Below are positions 1 through 12,266 of a stretch of DNA of 64,000 bases, in pieces. Source of the stretch: Dactylellina haptotyla (Eukaryota > Ascomycota > Orbiliomycetes > Orbiliales > Orbiliaceae). The stretch covers positions 7,068,001-7,132,000 of the forward strand of contig CM062379.1 of the NCBI GenBank assembly GCA_031310005.1. Direction: 5' to 3'. The position numbers were made by a program, and so were the translations under genes. How positions within the stretch are numbered: the stretch's first letter is position 1; every line of letters starts with the position of its first letter. The notes beneath the pieces were generated by a model. That model ran no database searches. It worked only from the letters and a program-made list of their open reading frames with translations, and was not told where the DNA came from.

Positions 1-28
1 TGGAAATGCGAGACAAGGCAGGACGTAC

Positions 29-544
29 CTTCGCAACGTGGTTTCTGACACCATCCCAGCCCGCCGGACCGTCGTGCTTGCAAAGGTCTTCGAAGCTGAA
101 AGCATCCGGCTCGGATTTCATGAGCCAGAACCCACTCGTGTCTCGTGCTTGGTAAGGATTTTCTGCCTCGATTGCTTGTTTAGTAGCTGAAGTGGAGCTT
201 GGGCTCTGGTCCTCCTCTTTTAGCGCATCCTCAGTCTTCGCCGGCTTTGGCTTAGCCTTCGCCGGAGCTTTAGCTTTCTTGTTGGTTGCTGTTGCCACGG
301 GTTGAGGGACGACGATGGCTGGGCCCTCGTCGGCATCTCCAGCGGGCAGGATGGCTGGTATATCGCCCTCAGCCGTGGAGGATGTTGTGTTGTTCAGCTT
401 CGTCCGCTGGCTGCGGCGTGTTGGTGCGGTCGTCGCGGTCGTCTGATGATCATGTGCTTCGGTCTGCGTTCTCGCGCGCTTTCGCCGACCTGCTGCCCCT
501 TCTCTCCCTCCAGCTGCCGCTCCTGTTCCTCCTCTGCCCGTCAT
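29..544 (-). CDS. THYN1: THYN1-like EVE-domain protein, 5' exon (partial)
   Basis: First exon of a gene reading leftwards off the window; 172 residues are visible. The ATG at 544-542 has A at -3. The exon ends in Lys, followed by a GTACGT donor at 28-23. The N-terminal 110 or so residues are low-complexity, with a Gly-rich start, a basic GRRKRAR stretch that could be a nuclear signal, and an Ala/Lys/Pro-rich stretch. The EVE domain then opens with FWLMKSEPDAFSFEDL and GWDGVRNHVAK, the signature of the THYN1/Thy28 family. EVE domains belong to the PUA-like fold and are thought to bind modified bases; mammalian THYN1 has been reported as a 5-hydroxymethylcytosine reader. The function in fungi is not established. 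The rest of the domain lies outside the window. Identification rests on the SEPD motif block and is firm; the start codon is my choice. Confidence 0.85.
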
Positions 545-3500
545 TCTTGCTGCCGTAGCCGACGCTCTGCTGATGATAATACCCGCCGTAAGAGTCCTGC
601 AGATGACCGCCGGGAAGCCAATAGTCCCACGTTGCTGATGGGGCCGACGTCTGAGACTCGGAAACAAGCGATGCGTGAGGATGGTCGTCGTTGTAGGGCT
701 ATTGCTCTGAGAAGCGGGAGCACCACCAACAGCATCGTCAAACCACGTCCACGTCCTCCACGGCCCTCCGCAATTCCGTACCAAAATAGGGCGAAACAAT
801 AACGCAGCTAGTTTGATGGTTTCTCAGGTTTCTTTCTTCTCGTCGCGAGAAACGTGCCCCTGTTGTGATTAAGCTGACCCAAAGTCTACCAGGATGCTGA
901 CTTTAAATGCTTGCTGCTGCTAAGGAGAATCCGGTAAGGCTTCAATCACCGGAAGTGCTCCCGATGGCAGACCCCATGGCTGTTAGCACGTTTCATTCCT
1001 CACAATGATGCCATTGAACATCGATCGGGACGTGCGAACGCCAGATGCCATTGGGCTTCTCATTGGCCGGATCACTACTTCGGCTTCAGCCTTCAATCAC
1101 ATCTAACGATCAATTTAAACCAATTTGCAGTGAGATGAGTGTTTCATTGCAGCTGGCTCGAAAGTGATGGTGTTGTTGTACTGCGTGTGAACGAACATGC
1201 GAAAGCGTGCAATCCTGTGCCGGTGCCGTGCTGTGCTTGGCGGCCCCGGTGGTTTGGCTCCGGGCGCTTCGGGAAACCGCACGCACCCCCTTCAGACAAC
1301 ATTCCCCAGGGCCCTGGTTTCCGGGGCATCGGGGAGTTTCGATGCCTTGCGTGCTACTGCGTGTTGCCGGTCCCATGCACACCATTCGTGAGAGCTTGGC
1401 GTGGCCTGCAATGAGCTTGCATGACCACTGAGCAGCTAGCCAACCGGATGTATTGATCCCTTCTAACTAAGCGCCGAACGAGACCACGAAGCCTGCATGC
1501 ATTTCGAGCCATCCCTGCGAGCGAGAACCACGCTCTCCGATATGCAAATCAACGGGCGTTCTTGTCTGTCCCGTGTGCCCTTCCCTCCTTGGCTGAAAAG
1601 GCGTGGAGCAAGCCTGCAGCAAGAAAAATAAAAGAAGGCTCTGGTGGTCGAATCAGATACCCATGCCTATGGAGACAGAAAACTACGGACTGTCGACGCC
1701 GCTTCTTGGGAACGAAGGAAGGCTAATTGCCAAAGTGGTCGTAACCACACCGTCGGAATCCGCTAGCCTTCAAGATATGGATGCTCGCATTGCATCAAAG
1801 TCATATGACCACCCCTCTTTTCCTCGTCAGGAACTCCGCACCGAGTGAGCTCAAGCACTCAACAAACCATCATCACCATCCATCCTCATGCTCATATGAC
1901 GAATGATAAAAAGGAGGGGGTTCACATCCCTCTTCACATATTATTTTTCTTTATCCAAAACCACCAATTGGCTCTTTTTCTCGTCCGAAAATTTTGGTTC
2001 AACACAACCCAACTATTCCCACCGACCGAAAGGAAGACAGAGTGAGGTGTTTGACTGACGGACAAGCTGCAGATTCCTGCTTCTTGCATTTATCAGAACA
2101 TCAAGCATGCAGCAACCTAGCAACTTTTCTTCTGGCTGTTTGAACCCCATCCCATGCGTTCATACATTTCAGCAGTCCACGCAATCAACGAAAACCTCTG
2201 CCTAGATGTAACGATTGAGGGACTTTTAACCTCGTCTATGCTTTCCTGATCCTCAATTCTTCCTCAACTCGGAAAGGGATCTAAACCACCGCGCAATGAC
2301 GACTATTTTAGTGTAAAGCTTTTTTTGTAAGACTGTGCATTGGCCAGCGCATCCCCATGTAAAAATTCTATATAAAAATCTAGATGGCGTGATGTCTTGT
2401 CTCAAAAACTGCAGCGGAGCAATCGAAAAGAGGAGTATGAAATCGATAAACCTTGACAGGAAGAAAAAGAATAAAAAAGGAAGGGAAGAAAGGCGCGTTT
2501 TTTACTTGCTGATGATACCTGCCTGGTGGACCTAATTACTCCTCACTTTACCGACCGACATGATGCAAAGAAAAAGTCTGAAAATTATGTGCATGATGCG
2601 CGTGGAGCGGGCACACTGATTCGACAATTCATTTGGAGCTGCAGCATGTTGCATGCCAACCCGACAAACAACTTAACCCAATGCAACGAAACTGGTGCAA
2701 TCTCGATCACGGGACTTGGAACTCGTAGGCGAGGTACAGCAGGGAGGTGAGCGAAAAACATGTCAGGAAAAAGAAAACATACCTTCTTCAAAAGACACCT
2801 AGAAAGGCCACGGCCACCGAAGAAAGGAAAAAAACTTAACCTGGCACGGTCAAGCAAATGCATGAATTTCGAAAAGCAAGAAAGACGGAAAGGGCGTTTT
2901 GCATAACGATTTAACATGCATGACGAGGGAAGGGGAACGTGCCAGCAACGTATCTTTTGAGTTTCTCGATTTTTCTTTTTGTCTTTTGGTGATGCCTTTC
3001 GTTGAGAGGAAGAAAAATTTTTTTTTCCTCCCATCAACCCCGGCTGTCAGAGAACGAACGTCCCGTTTCGTGCCGCGCCGGATTTTTTGACGAACCGGAT
3101 GGTCGATTGCGTTACTTTTTTGGCTCCCGTCCGTAGTAAAATCTAATCTTAAATTGATGTCCATGCTTATATGTAAGCATCAGGCATTCCCAGGTAGATG
3201 CTGTCTTCAAGGAGGTCGTCAGCCAGGATACGGTATCAAAGAAGAGAAGGAGGAGAAAAAGCCCAGGTTTCGTCAACCAAGATGGTGTGTGAGAACGGCT
3301 GCGGATTCGCCTATTAACCTTGGTTGCATCGATGCTAAAATATCGACATCCCGTGTCTTTCAATTCGATTCGACCCGCATCAAAAAGGATTTTGAAAAAG
3401 CAAAACGATGGGTTTTGCGAGGTAATCCTTTTTTTCCTTTAGTTTTTCGTTTGTCCACGCTTGTGGTTTTAAAAAAAACCTGAATCAAGAAACGGAGAGT

Positions 3501-6500
3501 TTTTCGACGTTCTGATACGCTTTTCCCCGCTCTTGAGGTAAAACATACCCTCGCGAAGAATAAGCATAGCGAGACGAGATATCTCGTTAGTGGTTTAGAT
3601 ATGCAAGCGATTATAGCGTATCTCTCGGTCCAAGAACATATTAGGTTATATTATACTTTTGACATACTTGCAGATACGTCGCTCCTCTGCTTGCATACCC
3701 TTGGTGGCATGATTTTGCGAAACGAACCCCCCCCAAAATTATTCCCAGGATGAAATGGGCATACGGGGAGTTTTTTCACTCTCCCATTGAGCTCATGTGT
3801 TTTTTTCGTATCAATCGGTTACAAAATCCTGGGATCTGAATGGAAGCCATTTCTGAGACGGAAACCATACTAGGTTCACCGTGCTTCATCCACCTTTGAA
3901 GGTTGAAGGGGACCATTCAGAATTCACGCTGAAGCGGTTCGATTGAGGCTATGTCTGTCACAGATGATCCGAAGCCGTCGCCTCGTAGGCAAATCAAAAA
4001 TGATGTTACCGTTATACGGCATCAAAGCACCTATTGTTTAGCGCACTGGTGGATAAACAGGTCGGCCTGGGGACCGCCTTGTTTCTAACGGTGTGTACCG
4101 AAGTCCTCTTTTTTGCTTATTCTGTCTGGGTGTCTTGTCAAAATCGGTGCGCTTGGACGCTCGTTGATCGGAGTTGTGCTCCTGATGGGGAATAAATTAC
4201 TATTCTGCGAATGACAATTTGGCGCTGATCTGTGTTATCTGTCTATCATGTGTGCGCTCCGTGATAGAAAAATCTACCATCATGGGATCAGATACCGCGG
4301 TGTCCCGGGGAGGGGGTCCTTCGGGCGACATGCCCACGGCTTTCTGGAGGAATTCGGCACCGGTTCGTCGATATTCTTTTTCCACGGCGCTCTCTGCACA
4401 GGATGCATGAAAAGAAAACATAAAAAGAGGATGTGACTTCCATGTCATTGTGATCTCTGAAGAAGATACCAACAGCACTCTGTTGGTATTCAAAGACTAG
4501 CCTCGGAGTTTGTGCGCTCTTGGGGAAGGATGGCGAGGCCGACCAATGGTTGCGACGTTTACGGGCCGGAACGAACGGGTTTGCAAATTCTCAAGTTTAA
4601 CATCATGCAGTACAGGCTGCTAGGAATGCACTATTATCTTGCTAGCTGCATGCATGACCAGCTGTTAGTTGATCTAAGCTGTTAGACAGCTGGTTACGAG
4701 CAGGTGGGTTCCACAAATACCGGTCTAGAACGGGTTAGTGGGGCCTTCTAACCAACTCACCGAGCGCCGTGCGTCCTTCCTCAAGATACCTAAAACCCGG
4801 GACATCCTTCTTCGATAGCTGATGCCATATATTAAGAATGTTGAGATCGGATCCCGAAATCGAGATTGATATTTTTCGATCGTCAATTTGCATTCCACCT
4901 ACGGGATATCGTGTCATACCAGCTGTGCGCTGTTCGATCGAGATTACTAGGCATTTATAGTGTGTATTATATATAAGACGAAAACCACCACGCTTGTACG
5001 GACTCGATATTATATATCTGTGGTGAAACCAGCGTCTGAACGGCGAGAGCACAAGGAGAAGGATCACCTTCGAAATCTACTCCACCCTTCCTCCCCCCAA
5101 AATTGTACCACGAAGTCCCTCGCACAGGGTGACGTATATACAGTGTACCATATGATCCCAACAAGTATCCTTTCTTACTTCTCCTCCCTTGTGATAAGCT
5201 CTGACAGCCCCGTCACAATAACTATTAGACAATCTCAACAAGACGACATGCTGCAGTGTCGTCCTAGCTGCATACGCCTGGGCGTCTATTATCCTTTATC
5301 ACTGTAAACCGACTGACTAATGGTCTCCATTTGGTTCCTCCCTTGCTATATATAGTAGGCACAGTGATATATGCGTTAGTTCGACTGTTCTTGCATCATT
5401 TTCTGGATCCTGGAAGGCTGGGTAAACGGGAAGCAGCAAATCAGAACAAGAGGAAGTCAGAGACTAAGCCGGAGATTCAAACTGGCTTGCGCAATTTCTG
5501 CCACGGAATGCAGGGGTTTGGGTCATCGTGCGTCTGTACAGTTGTTCGAACGGGTCTCCATACAAAGAAAGCAAATATATAAAAAATAAGACAAAAAAAG
5601 TTATATACCTACGGAGCCGATGGGGATTTTCTTACCGATATCAAGTAGCGAATTTGTGTCTACGGGTTTGTTTCGACATGGCGCACCCCCCCTCCCTCGT
5701 GGTTGGATAGAGAAAACCGGCATTAGGCTTAAACGGTTACATTGAAGATATGCGTTTTCTCAACGGCTGAAAAGCAAGTATCTTTTTTGCGGTGCATTGG
5801 AGAGGTGGAGATATATAAGAATCATGATGATAAAGAACTTACGGTATCCTGCACGTCTTTATGGCGCCTGAACTCGTGTCTGGCCCAAGAGCGCATTTCG
5901 TTTCTGGTAGCTGGATCATCGAAGCCTAAGACACGTTTGTGACCAGTTGTCAGAAATGCTAAGCCATTCTTTTTTCTTTTCTTTTGTAGGTACCGGTTTT
6001 GCGTAGCACATGCTCACTCACGTCGAGTTGTTCGCAAAATCTCCTTCCATAGTCCTAGGACGCGGGACCGAAGAATGAACTAGGGGCAATTGCAAAGCTG
6101 TCAATTCATTTTTTCATTTTTGATAATTCCTCCGTTTTCCGAGTTATGATACCGTGGACTCGGGATAAACTCGTGGCTACATTTTTTATTTTATCCGTCT
6201 GGGAGTGAATATCGAACATACCCGATCCAAGCCAAGCGCTGCGCTCGCACCTCTGGTCCGACTGGAGGCAAACCTCCTAAAAGCGACAATCATGGCATCT
6301 GTACCGACGATGCCGAATTTATTTTCCCTTTTTTTTCCCGCTTCAGCCGAAAAGAGTTGAAGATTGTTGGATTGTTGCAGTTTTGGATTTTTGAACCACG
6401 TTGTACGCGCCAAGAGCTCCCTCGAGATGGGAATGCACACATGTCCAACGGTCCACAACGCAAAGTCGGGTCCAGCCCCATCCTTCACGGATGCCGCTGG

Positions 6501-6595
6501 GAGAAGTACTATCGCGGGCTGTGGGGGGACTTTCTATGGAATCTATATGAAGACGCACATTTCTGAACATCCAAGTCGATAGCAATCCAGGCAAA
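545..6595. other. Gene-free stretch between THYN1-like and NAT4
   Basis: About 6 kb between two divergently transcribed genes. The open frames here are short, overlap on both strands, have unbiased composition and match no family I recognise. The left third is GC-richer; 1.8-6.2 kb is AT-richer with many A and T runs. The stretch must hold the promoters of both flanking genes and could hold non-coding RNAs or genes of many tiny exons that I cannot see. Confidence 0.5.
4658..4693. repeat. Small inverted and direct repeat
   Basis: CCAGCTGT at 4658-4665 and its exact reverse complement ACAGCTGG at 4686-4693 could form an 8-bp stem. Within this span the 9-mer AGCTGTTAG occurs twice as a direct repeat (4660-4668 and 4677-4685). 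No gene is attached to it and the role is unknown. Confidence 0.5.
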
Positions 6596-7375
6596 ATGTC
6601 ATCCACAACCGCGTCATCCGGTCACGCCTCCGTCTCCCAAGACGGCACAACGAAGAAGTCCCGTTCGCGGCGTGAGCAGCAGGAACAGCCGGGCACACCG
6701 CCTCCACCAACATTGATAGAACGAACGAATGCCCTCCCGCTCGAAGACCTCAAGTCCCGCTTCCTAGATAGCTCGTTGCTAACCTTCTCGGCCCCGGACA
6801 ATGAGTCAACCTCCCAAACTTATAACATCGCGCTGTACCTTTCCTCCAGTCTTCCCGATGAGCTGTTCAATGATTGCTTTGATCTCTTGGAGGCAAACAT
6901 GTCCGCATCTTACCGAGCCACATCGATAGGCTGGCATCCGCGCAAAAAGAAAGAAGAGATGAAACACCCTGCTATGCGGTATCTCATATTAACCGCCGGT
7001 GGTAGTGGCAGTGGTAACGGTGCTGACGATGTTGATTCATCTGCGACGTTTGTTGGGTTTCTGGAGTTTATGATTACAGAGGAGGAAGGGGCAGAGGTGA
7101 TATATACGTATGAATTAGATATCGTGCCGTCATACCAGAAGCTCGGGTTGGGGAAGAAGTTACTCGATGTGGCCGAGGCATTCGGGGATAATGTCGGTGT
7201 GGAGAAGGCGATGTTAACGGTGTTTGATAGTAATAAAGGTGCGAGGAGGTTTTATGAGAGAGAAGGGTATGATCTCGATGAGATATCACCAGAGGCGAAG
7301 GTGCTGAGGAATGGCTTGGTAAAGCCGCCAACTTATCATATTTTATCTAAAACTTACAATAGAGCAAACAAGTGA
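6596..7375 (+). CDS. NAT4: N-alpha-acetyltransferase NAT4/NAA40 (histone H4/H2A)
   Basis: Intronless, 259 residues. NAT4 (NatD) transfers acetyl from acetyl-CoA to the N-terminal Ser of histones H4 and H2A. A low-complexity, basic N-terminus (1-40) precedes the GNAT domain. Family features visible are the M-x-x-x-Y...GW block at about 102-113, the EMKHPAMRYL block at 121-130, beta-strand YELDIVPSYQ at 172-181, the acetyl-CoA-binding Q-x-x-G-x-G loop QKLGLG at 181-186, and GARRFYEREGYDLDEISPE near 215-233. A Gly/Ser/Asp-rich insert (about 135-149) interrupts the region before FVGFLEFM and is probably a surface loop. The ATG is preceded by GCAAA. The gene is tail to tail with the PIG-U gene, 158 bp apart, so their 3' UTRs probably overlap. 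Confidence 0.93.
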   Translation: MSSTTASSGHASVSQDGTTKKSRSRREQQEQPGTPPPPTLIERTNALPLEDLKSRFLDSSLLTFSAPDNESTSQTYNIALYLSSSLPDELFNDCFDLLEANMSASYRATSIGWHPRKKKEEMKHPAMRYLILTAGGSGSGNGADDVDSSATFVGFLEFMITEEEGAEVIYTYELDIVPSYQKLGLGKKLLDVAEAFGDNVGVEKAMLTVFDSNKGARRFYEREGYDLDEISPEAKVLRNGLVKPPTYHILSKTYNRANK

Positions 7376-7533
7376 GACAGAGGAGTCGTTATGAACGTTT
7401 GTTTAATCCATGATGCTGGTGCTGATGATGACGATCGTGATGATAGATATGCATATGATTTATGAATAATGCTAAACGTATATATACAAAAACTAAACCT
7501 GAATTTTTTTGGGCTACCATTTGGAACTCCTTT

Positions 7534-9232
7534 CTATATCTGCACAACGTCTTTCCCAATCAACTCTGGCCGTTCTGTTTCGTATTCGTCTCGAAGGACG
7601 GCATATAACGCGTCTGCCACAATGAGAGCGTTTACGATGGACCAGACAAGCGTTATTGCGTAAAAAAAGTTGGCGTTTCCGCTGCCGGCGTATACCCAAA
7701 GGTAGTAGAATGCTGGCCCTAAGAACGTGGCGTAAAGAATTGCGGCTGCCAGGAAGAAGGTATATCTCATGACTGTACACCAAAGTGAGGTTAATGAATG
7801 GAAAGAGTGATTGGGTTTGTTGGAAGTATGCTTACGGGGGAAGGTGTGATTGTAGAGTGCGAGAAGGGAGAGGTATAAGGATGTGTCTCCGATCGCTGGG
7901 TACGATTTGAATATAGAAGTTATGCCAACCAAAGTGATCAAGGCGAACAGAGGTTGTTTACTATGATTATTTTGTTAAAATTGAGCTGCCTCGTGTGGCG
8001 ATGAAAGTTGAGAGCTTACCGTAACCTCAAGCATAAACCTGGAACATAGATGAATAAATGTAGCTGGAATAGGCAGAGGAAGAATGACCTAAAGCTGTCA
8101 AACATTTCAATAAAGAAATACCACCAGAGTCCGACATTAGGTGTGAGGTCTGGCAACAGCAAATGAACGCCGTATGTTGAGGCGATGAACTCCCACGAGT
8201 CGGTGATAACGTGTGAAAGCTTCAGGTAGACAAATAGGGCTGTAACAAACGGTATGGTGCAGATAGCACTGATAGCCTATTGGGGTATCTGTCAGTTTTT
8301 GTGTTTAAAACTCTTTTTGATAGAGCCTAGGCTTACCTGAATTGAGGGCTTGGAGACGGCTTTGGAGCAGTTATAGCTGAGTAGCAAGAGTGGGGGGAAC
8401 AACAGAACTGGGTACAGCGACAGATACGAGGCCATGGCGAGTGAAACAAACGCTGGAGCTCGGTTTCCTAGAGATTTGGGTCGTATTAGATGGTGTAGCC
8501 ATCCGAGGTAGTGCTACTGATAACAGTCTTACCCTGAACAACGTTTGCAATGGAGTGTAGGATGATGCTATTGGTGAATACAATCGTGGGGCGCGCGATA
8601 CATGTTGCTATCGAAAAGGGATTGAATAGAAACCTGAAGTTTCACGTAACCGTAAGCTCTATACGCCCAATGACGAAATGTGTTTAAAACATACACCGCA
8701 GCAATTGCCCAAGGTGGCCATCGGTTGTCCTTTCGTGGGGAGACATGGTGGGGGGTGACGGCGGAGACACCAGAAGAAGCGATCTGGACAAGCGAAACTG
8801 CGGAGAGAAGATCGGCAAGGATGTAGAAGACGTTCGTTAGAATGGTAGAGTCGGGTAATATTGAGAATAGCGACAATAATAGCGGTGCCTTTGGACATGT
8901 GTCAATATGGAATGTGCGGATAGTTTAGATTCCAGACGTGAAATCAAATACCTGATGGAAGACCCCACCGTCGTAAGGCGATACACCGTGCGTATATAAG
9001 TAAAGACCTTCCTGTACTGCAGTTACCGGGACGTGTTAGGTTGCGTTCTCTCGCCAATTATATATATAACATAGAGCATCGGCGTATAAGACATACGGCG
9101 TTTGTAGGAAGTAACCGGCGTGGATATCTCGACCCTCTGAGCCAGGATTGTTGGAAGCGAAGGAAAGGCCGTGAACAGGACCAGCCTAAGGAGAAGGCCG
9201 ACCCCTATGACCAGGAGACATTTCCGATCCAT
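7534..9232 (-). CDS. GAB1: GPI transamidase subunit PIG-U/Gab1
   Basis: Eight exons: 9232-9097, 9016-8952, 8888-8695, 8633-8533, 8467-8337, 8276-8020, 7960-7836, 7772-7534; 415 residues. Introns are 59-80 bp, mostly with GTATGT or GTAAG-type donors. PIG-U is a polytopic ER membrane subunit of the complex that transfers preassembled GPI anchors to protein C-termini. Visible family blocks, in order: AQRVEISTPVTSYKR near residue 40; EGLYLYTHGVSPYDGGVFHQ; FLFNPFSIATCIARPT; the SLYPVLLFPPLLLL segment; LLPDLTPNVGLWWYFFIEMF; IFKSYPAIGD; and LWVYAGSGNANFFYAITL. Length and hydrophobic profile match the family. Phase is kept across all seven introns. The third exon uses an AAG acceptor, the least certain junction. 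It is divergent from SAC1, with 612 bp between the start codons. Confidence 0.93.
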
Positions 9233-9844
9233 CCCTTCTGGATCCCCACCGCTGCTGCTTGGTTTGCGACTGAGTGCCGGGTAGTGCCGTACTAAGTTCC
9301 GTTTCGGTGCTATGTCGACAGGCTGCTGCTGCTACTACTACGGCGCGAATGCATTTAGGGTGATGCGGCCAATGCAATTCAACAGATGACGCGGCGTGAA
9401 ATGTATTCGGAGATGACGAGTTTCGGGCCAGAGTCCGCGATCCTGGGCGCACCGACTGGGATAGCTGTTAATTAAGAGCGGTGGGAGTCCCCGGTCGAAG
9501 AGAGGGTAGAGTGGTGTTTAAGGGACCGTTCGATCTGGCGGGCTTGGCATGCGGACGTCGGAGTGTGTTGCCATTTCGTCAGGCCGCATATCAACAACAC
9601 CACCGCCGGCCATCCCACCCGCCGCTCCACTCAGCTCTCGTCTGCTCATCTCACTCCCACTCTCCCTCGCACCCCCCTTCTGCCCCCTTCCTCCTGCTCC
9701 TGGTCACCAAGAGTCTCTGCGGGTGCCCTCTATCGCAGTCCTCCTTTGTTCGCCCCTTCATCTCTCCGGAGACCATCTCGAACCTCTGTCGAACAGCCCG
9801 GTTGCCTATACGTGGCCACATATATATCCATCCGTACATCCACC
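9233..9844. promoter_or_regulatory. Shared PIG-U / SAC1 divergent promoter region
   Basis: 612 bp between two divergent start codons. The SAC1-proximal half (about 9600-9840) is CT-rich on the plus strand, as is common just upstream of fungal transcription starts, and this explains the long spurious open frames there. I saw no clear TATA box for either gene. Confidence 0.5.
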
Positions 9845-12266
9845 ATGGCCTCGCTATTCCCGTATCGCGATATCAACGTCCATGCCTCGTCGACACACTA
9901 TGCCTTCACCTCGCCCTCCAACCCTTCCGCCCCGACGCTGGTCGTTGACCGGCCGTCCGGGCACATCTGGCTCAGCGATAAGCCCGTCACGGGCGCAAAA
10001 AGGGTCACCAGTATCGCTGGTATCCTCGGGATGATCCGTCTGAGATTAGGTCCGTCAGGAGTTGAGTTCGCATACGTTCTGATGATATATCTAACTAACT
10101 TGGTTCTTGAATTCACAGATAAGTACCTGATCGTCATTACAAAGGCCGCCCAAGTTGGGAGGATCAAGGAGCACCCCGTCTATAGGATCCAAGCTACCGA
10201 GTTCCTTCCCCTGCGGGAGAAGCCGCTGCATGTGCGTAACCACCATCCGTCTACACCACCAACAAATGTAACCTCGATGAATTGACAAAAACTGGCCCGC
10301 AGGATTCCGATGAAGATACCTACATGCAACTCCTTACCACCCACCTTAAAACCGCTCCCATGTACTTCTCGTACTCCTTCGACCTGACCAACACCTTCCA
10401 ACGGCAAGTTCATGCCGACCAGAGCTTGCCATTATGGCAAAGGGTAAGCACCTCGCCTCTGAGCACGATTACAGTGCACACTGACGCAAATGCAGGCGGA
10501 CTCTCGCTTTTTCTGGAACCGATACATCTCGTCCGATCTTATCGATCTCTCCAGCACCCACCCAGCCGTATGTTGAATTTGCCTACCACCCCGGATTTTC
10601 CCCAGAGAGTTATTTGGCACTAACGCACCAGCCAGATTAACCCATACATCCTGCCAATCATGTTCGGAATGATGTCAATAACCGCAACCGCCATTAAATC
10701 GACTCCACTCTCGTTTATTCTGATTACGAGGCGCTCCCGTTTCCGCGCGGGCACACGGTACTTTTCGAGAGGCATCGACGAGAATGGAAATGTATCCAAC
10801 TTCAACGAAACGGAGCAGATAGTAATAACCGGGAGCGTTGGTGCTGGCTATGACAAAAATACTGTGTCGCAGGAAAAGCAGCAGGTGCAGATTATGTCAT
10901 ACGTCCAGACCAGAGGAAGCGTACCTGTCTTCTGGGCTGAAGTTAACAACCTGAAGTTCATCCCTCGGCTTTTGGTCCGGAGCATCGACCCCGCCGCCGC
11001 CGCTGTCAAGCACTTCTCAGAGCAGGTTCGACTGTATGGCGACAACTATTGTGTCAATCTTGTAAATCAGACGGGAAGAGAGAAGAATGTGAAGGAGGCA
11101 TACGAGAGTGTCGTCAGGTCAATTGTTTCCAACCCTATCGAGGGCGAAAAGGCGAGCGCTAGAACCGAAGAACAATTCCGCGCCATCGAGCCAACCGAAC
11201 ACCGCAGCATCGTTGACCGCGTTCACTATATATTCTTCGACTTCCATCACGAATGCAGGGGTCTCAAATGGCACCGTGCCCTGCTTTTGCTGGACCAAAT
11301 GACCGATGCCCTCGAGAAGCAGCAATATTTCCACGCAGCTGAAGACCCAGCAGGATTAACGGTTAAGAATGCTCAGACGTCAGTGGTCCGCACAAACTGT
11401 ATGGATTGTTTGGATCGAACAAATGTCATTCAGAGCATGCTCGGGAAATTCTTCCTCACCAAACAGCTCATCGAGCTCGGCGTTTTGAAACAGACAGAGA
11501 AGATTGAGAATTTCCCCGCTTTTGACTTTATCTTCCGGAACAGTAAGAACCCTCACATCGCATCTTTCCTCAAAAACATGATACTAATTGACATGTAGTC
11601 TGGGCCGACAATGCCGATGTCGTGAGCCGTGCGTACTCTGGAACCGGCGCCTTGAAGACAGATTTCACCCGCACAGGAAAACGAACAGCCAGTGGAGCTC
11701 TTCAGGATGGTGTGAACTCGCTCACCCGTTACTATCTTAACAACTTCGCGGACGGCCCACGCCAGGATGCTTACGATCTCTTCTTGGGCAATTATCTCCC
11801 TGCGACTTCGGGCATCACCTCCAGCATGATGTTTGTCGACAGACGCCCTGTCTTCATCCAGAGTATACCATACATACTTCTGGGCTCTTTGGTGTTCTTG
11901 TTCGCGGCCCTCTTTACCACCTCCGACCCGGCAGCTATTTACGCTCTGAGGTTCTTCATCGGGATTTCGGTCTTGGTTGTTCTTTGGTGTGGATTTTTCG
12001 TCAAGAATCACGGAATGCTTTACGTAAGTTGTTCTTCGATTGTGTATCCTAGTTGTACATGAAGCATCTAACGGAATTTTGTTTCTTCTAAATAGGTTAA
12101 CTGGCCCAAGTTGAATAATCTCAACTGGGCGAACGAAGGCTATAACGACGCTATGGGTAAAGTTGCGAAAGATAGAGTGGTTGGTAGATGGGTTGCCAGA
12201 CACGAAAGAGGAGCCAGTAGCATCAGGTTGATGCATCTGGAAGAGGGCAAGAAGAGGATAGAGTAG
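9845..12266 (+). CDS. SAC1: Phosphoinositide phosphatase Sac1
   Basis: Seven exons: 9845-10049, 10119-10231, 10303-10443, 10496-10567, 10636-11542, 11599-12023, 12096-12266; 677 residues. Sac1 dephosphorylates PI4P (and PI3P, PI(3,5)P2) at the ER/Golgi. The start has a perfect Kozak context (CACCATGG). Visible: the SacN region; [17 protein letters not shown] and NETEQ; the catalytic P-loop CMDCLDRT at about 432-439, a CX5RT motif with Cys432 as nucleophile; [26 protein letters not shown]; and two C-terminal membrane helices (about 568-588 and 593-616) that anchor the protein. The tail ends KKRIE, a dibasic end that could act in ER retrieval (inference). Introns 1 and 2 use the off-consensus donors GTCCGT and GTGCGT, but phase and homology support both. 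Family assignment is certain. Confidence 0.95.

Noticed and set aside
1139-1414. Several overlapping frames on both strands in a GC-rich patch
   Set aside because: Overlapping frames on both strands with no family and no splice-consistent extension.
4735-5067. 110-codon minus frame with a rather protein-like C-terminal half
   Set aside because: No family recognised, no convincing splice partners, and the upstream half is AT-rich and unbiased.
9481-10034. Two long plus frames upstream of and across the SAC1 start
   Set aside because: They lie in the CT-rich promoter strand or overlap SAC1 exon 1 in the wrong frame.
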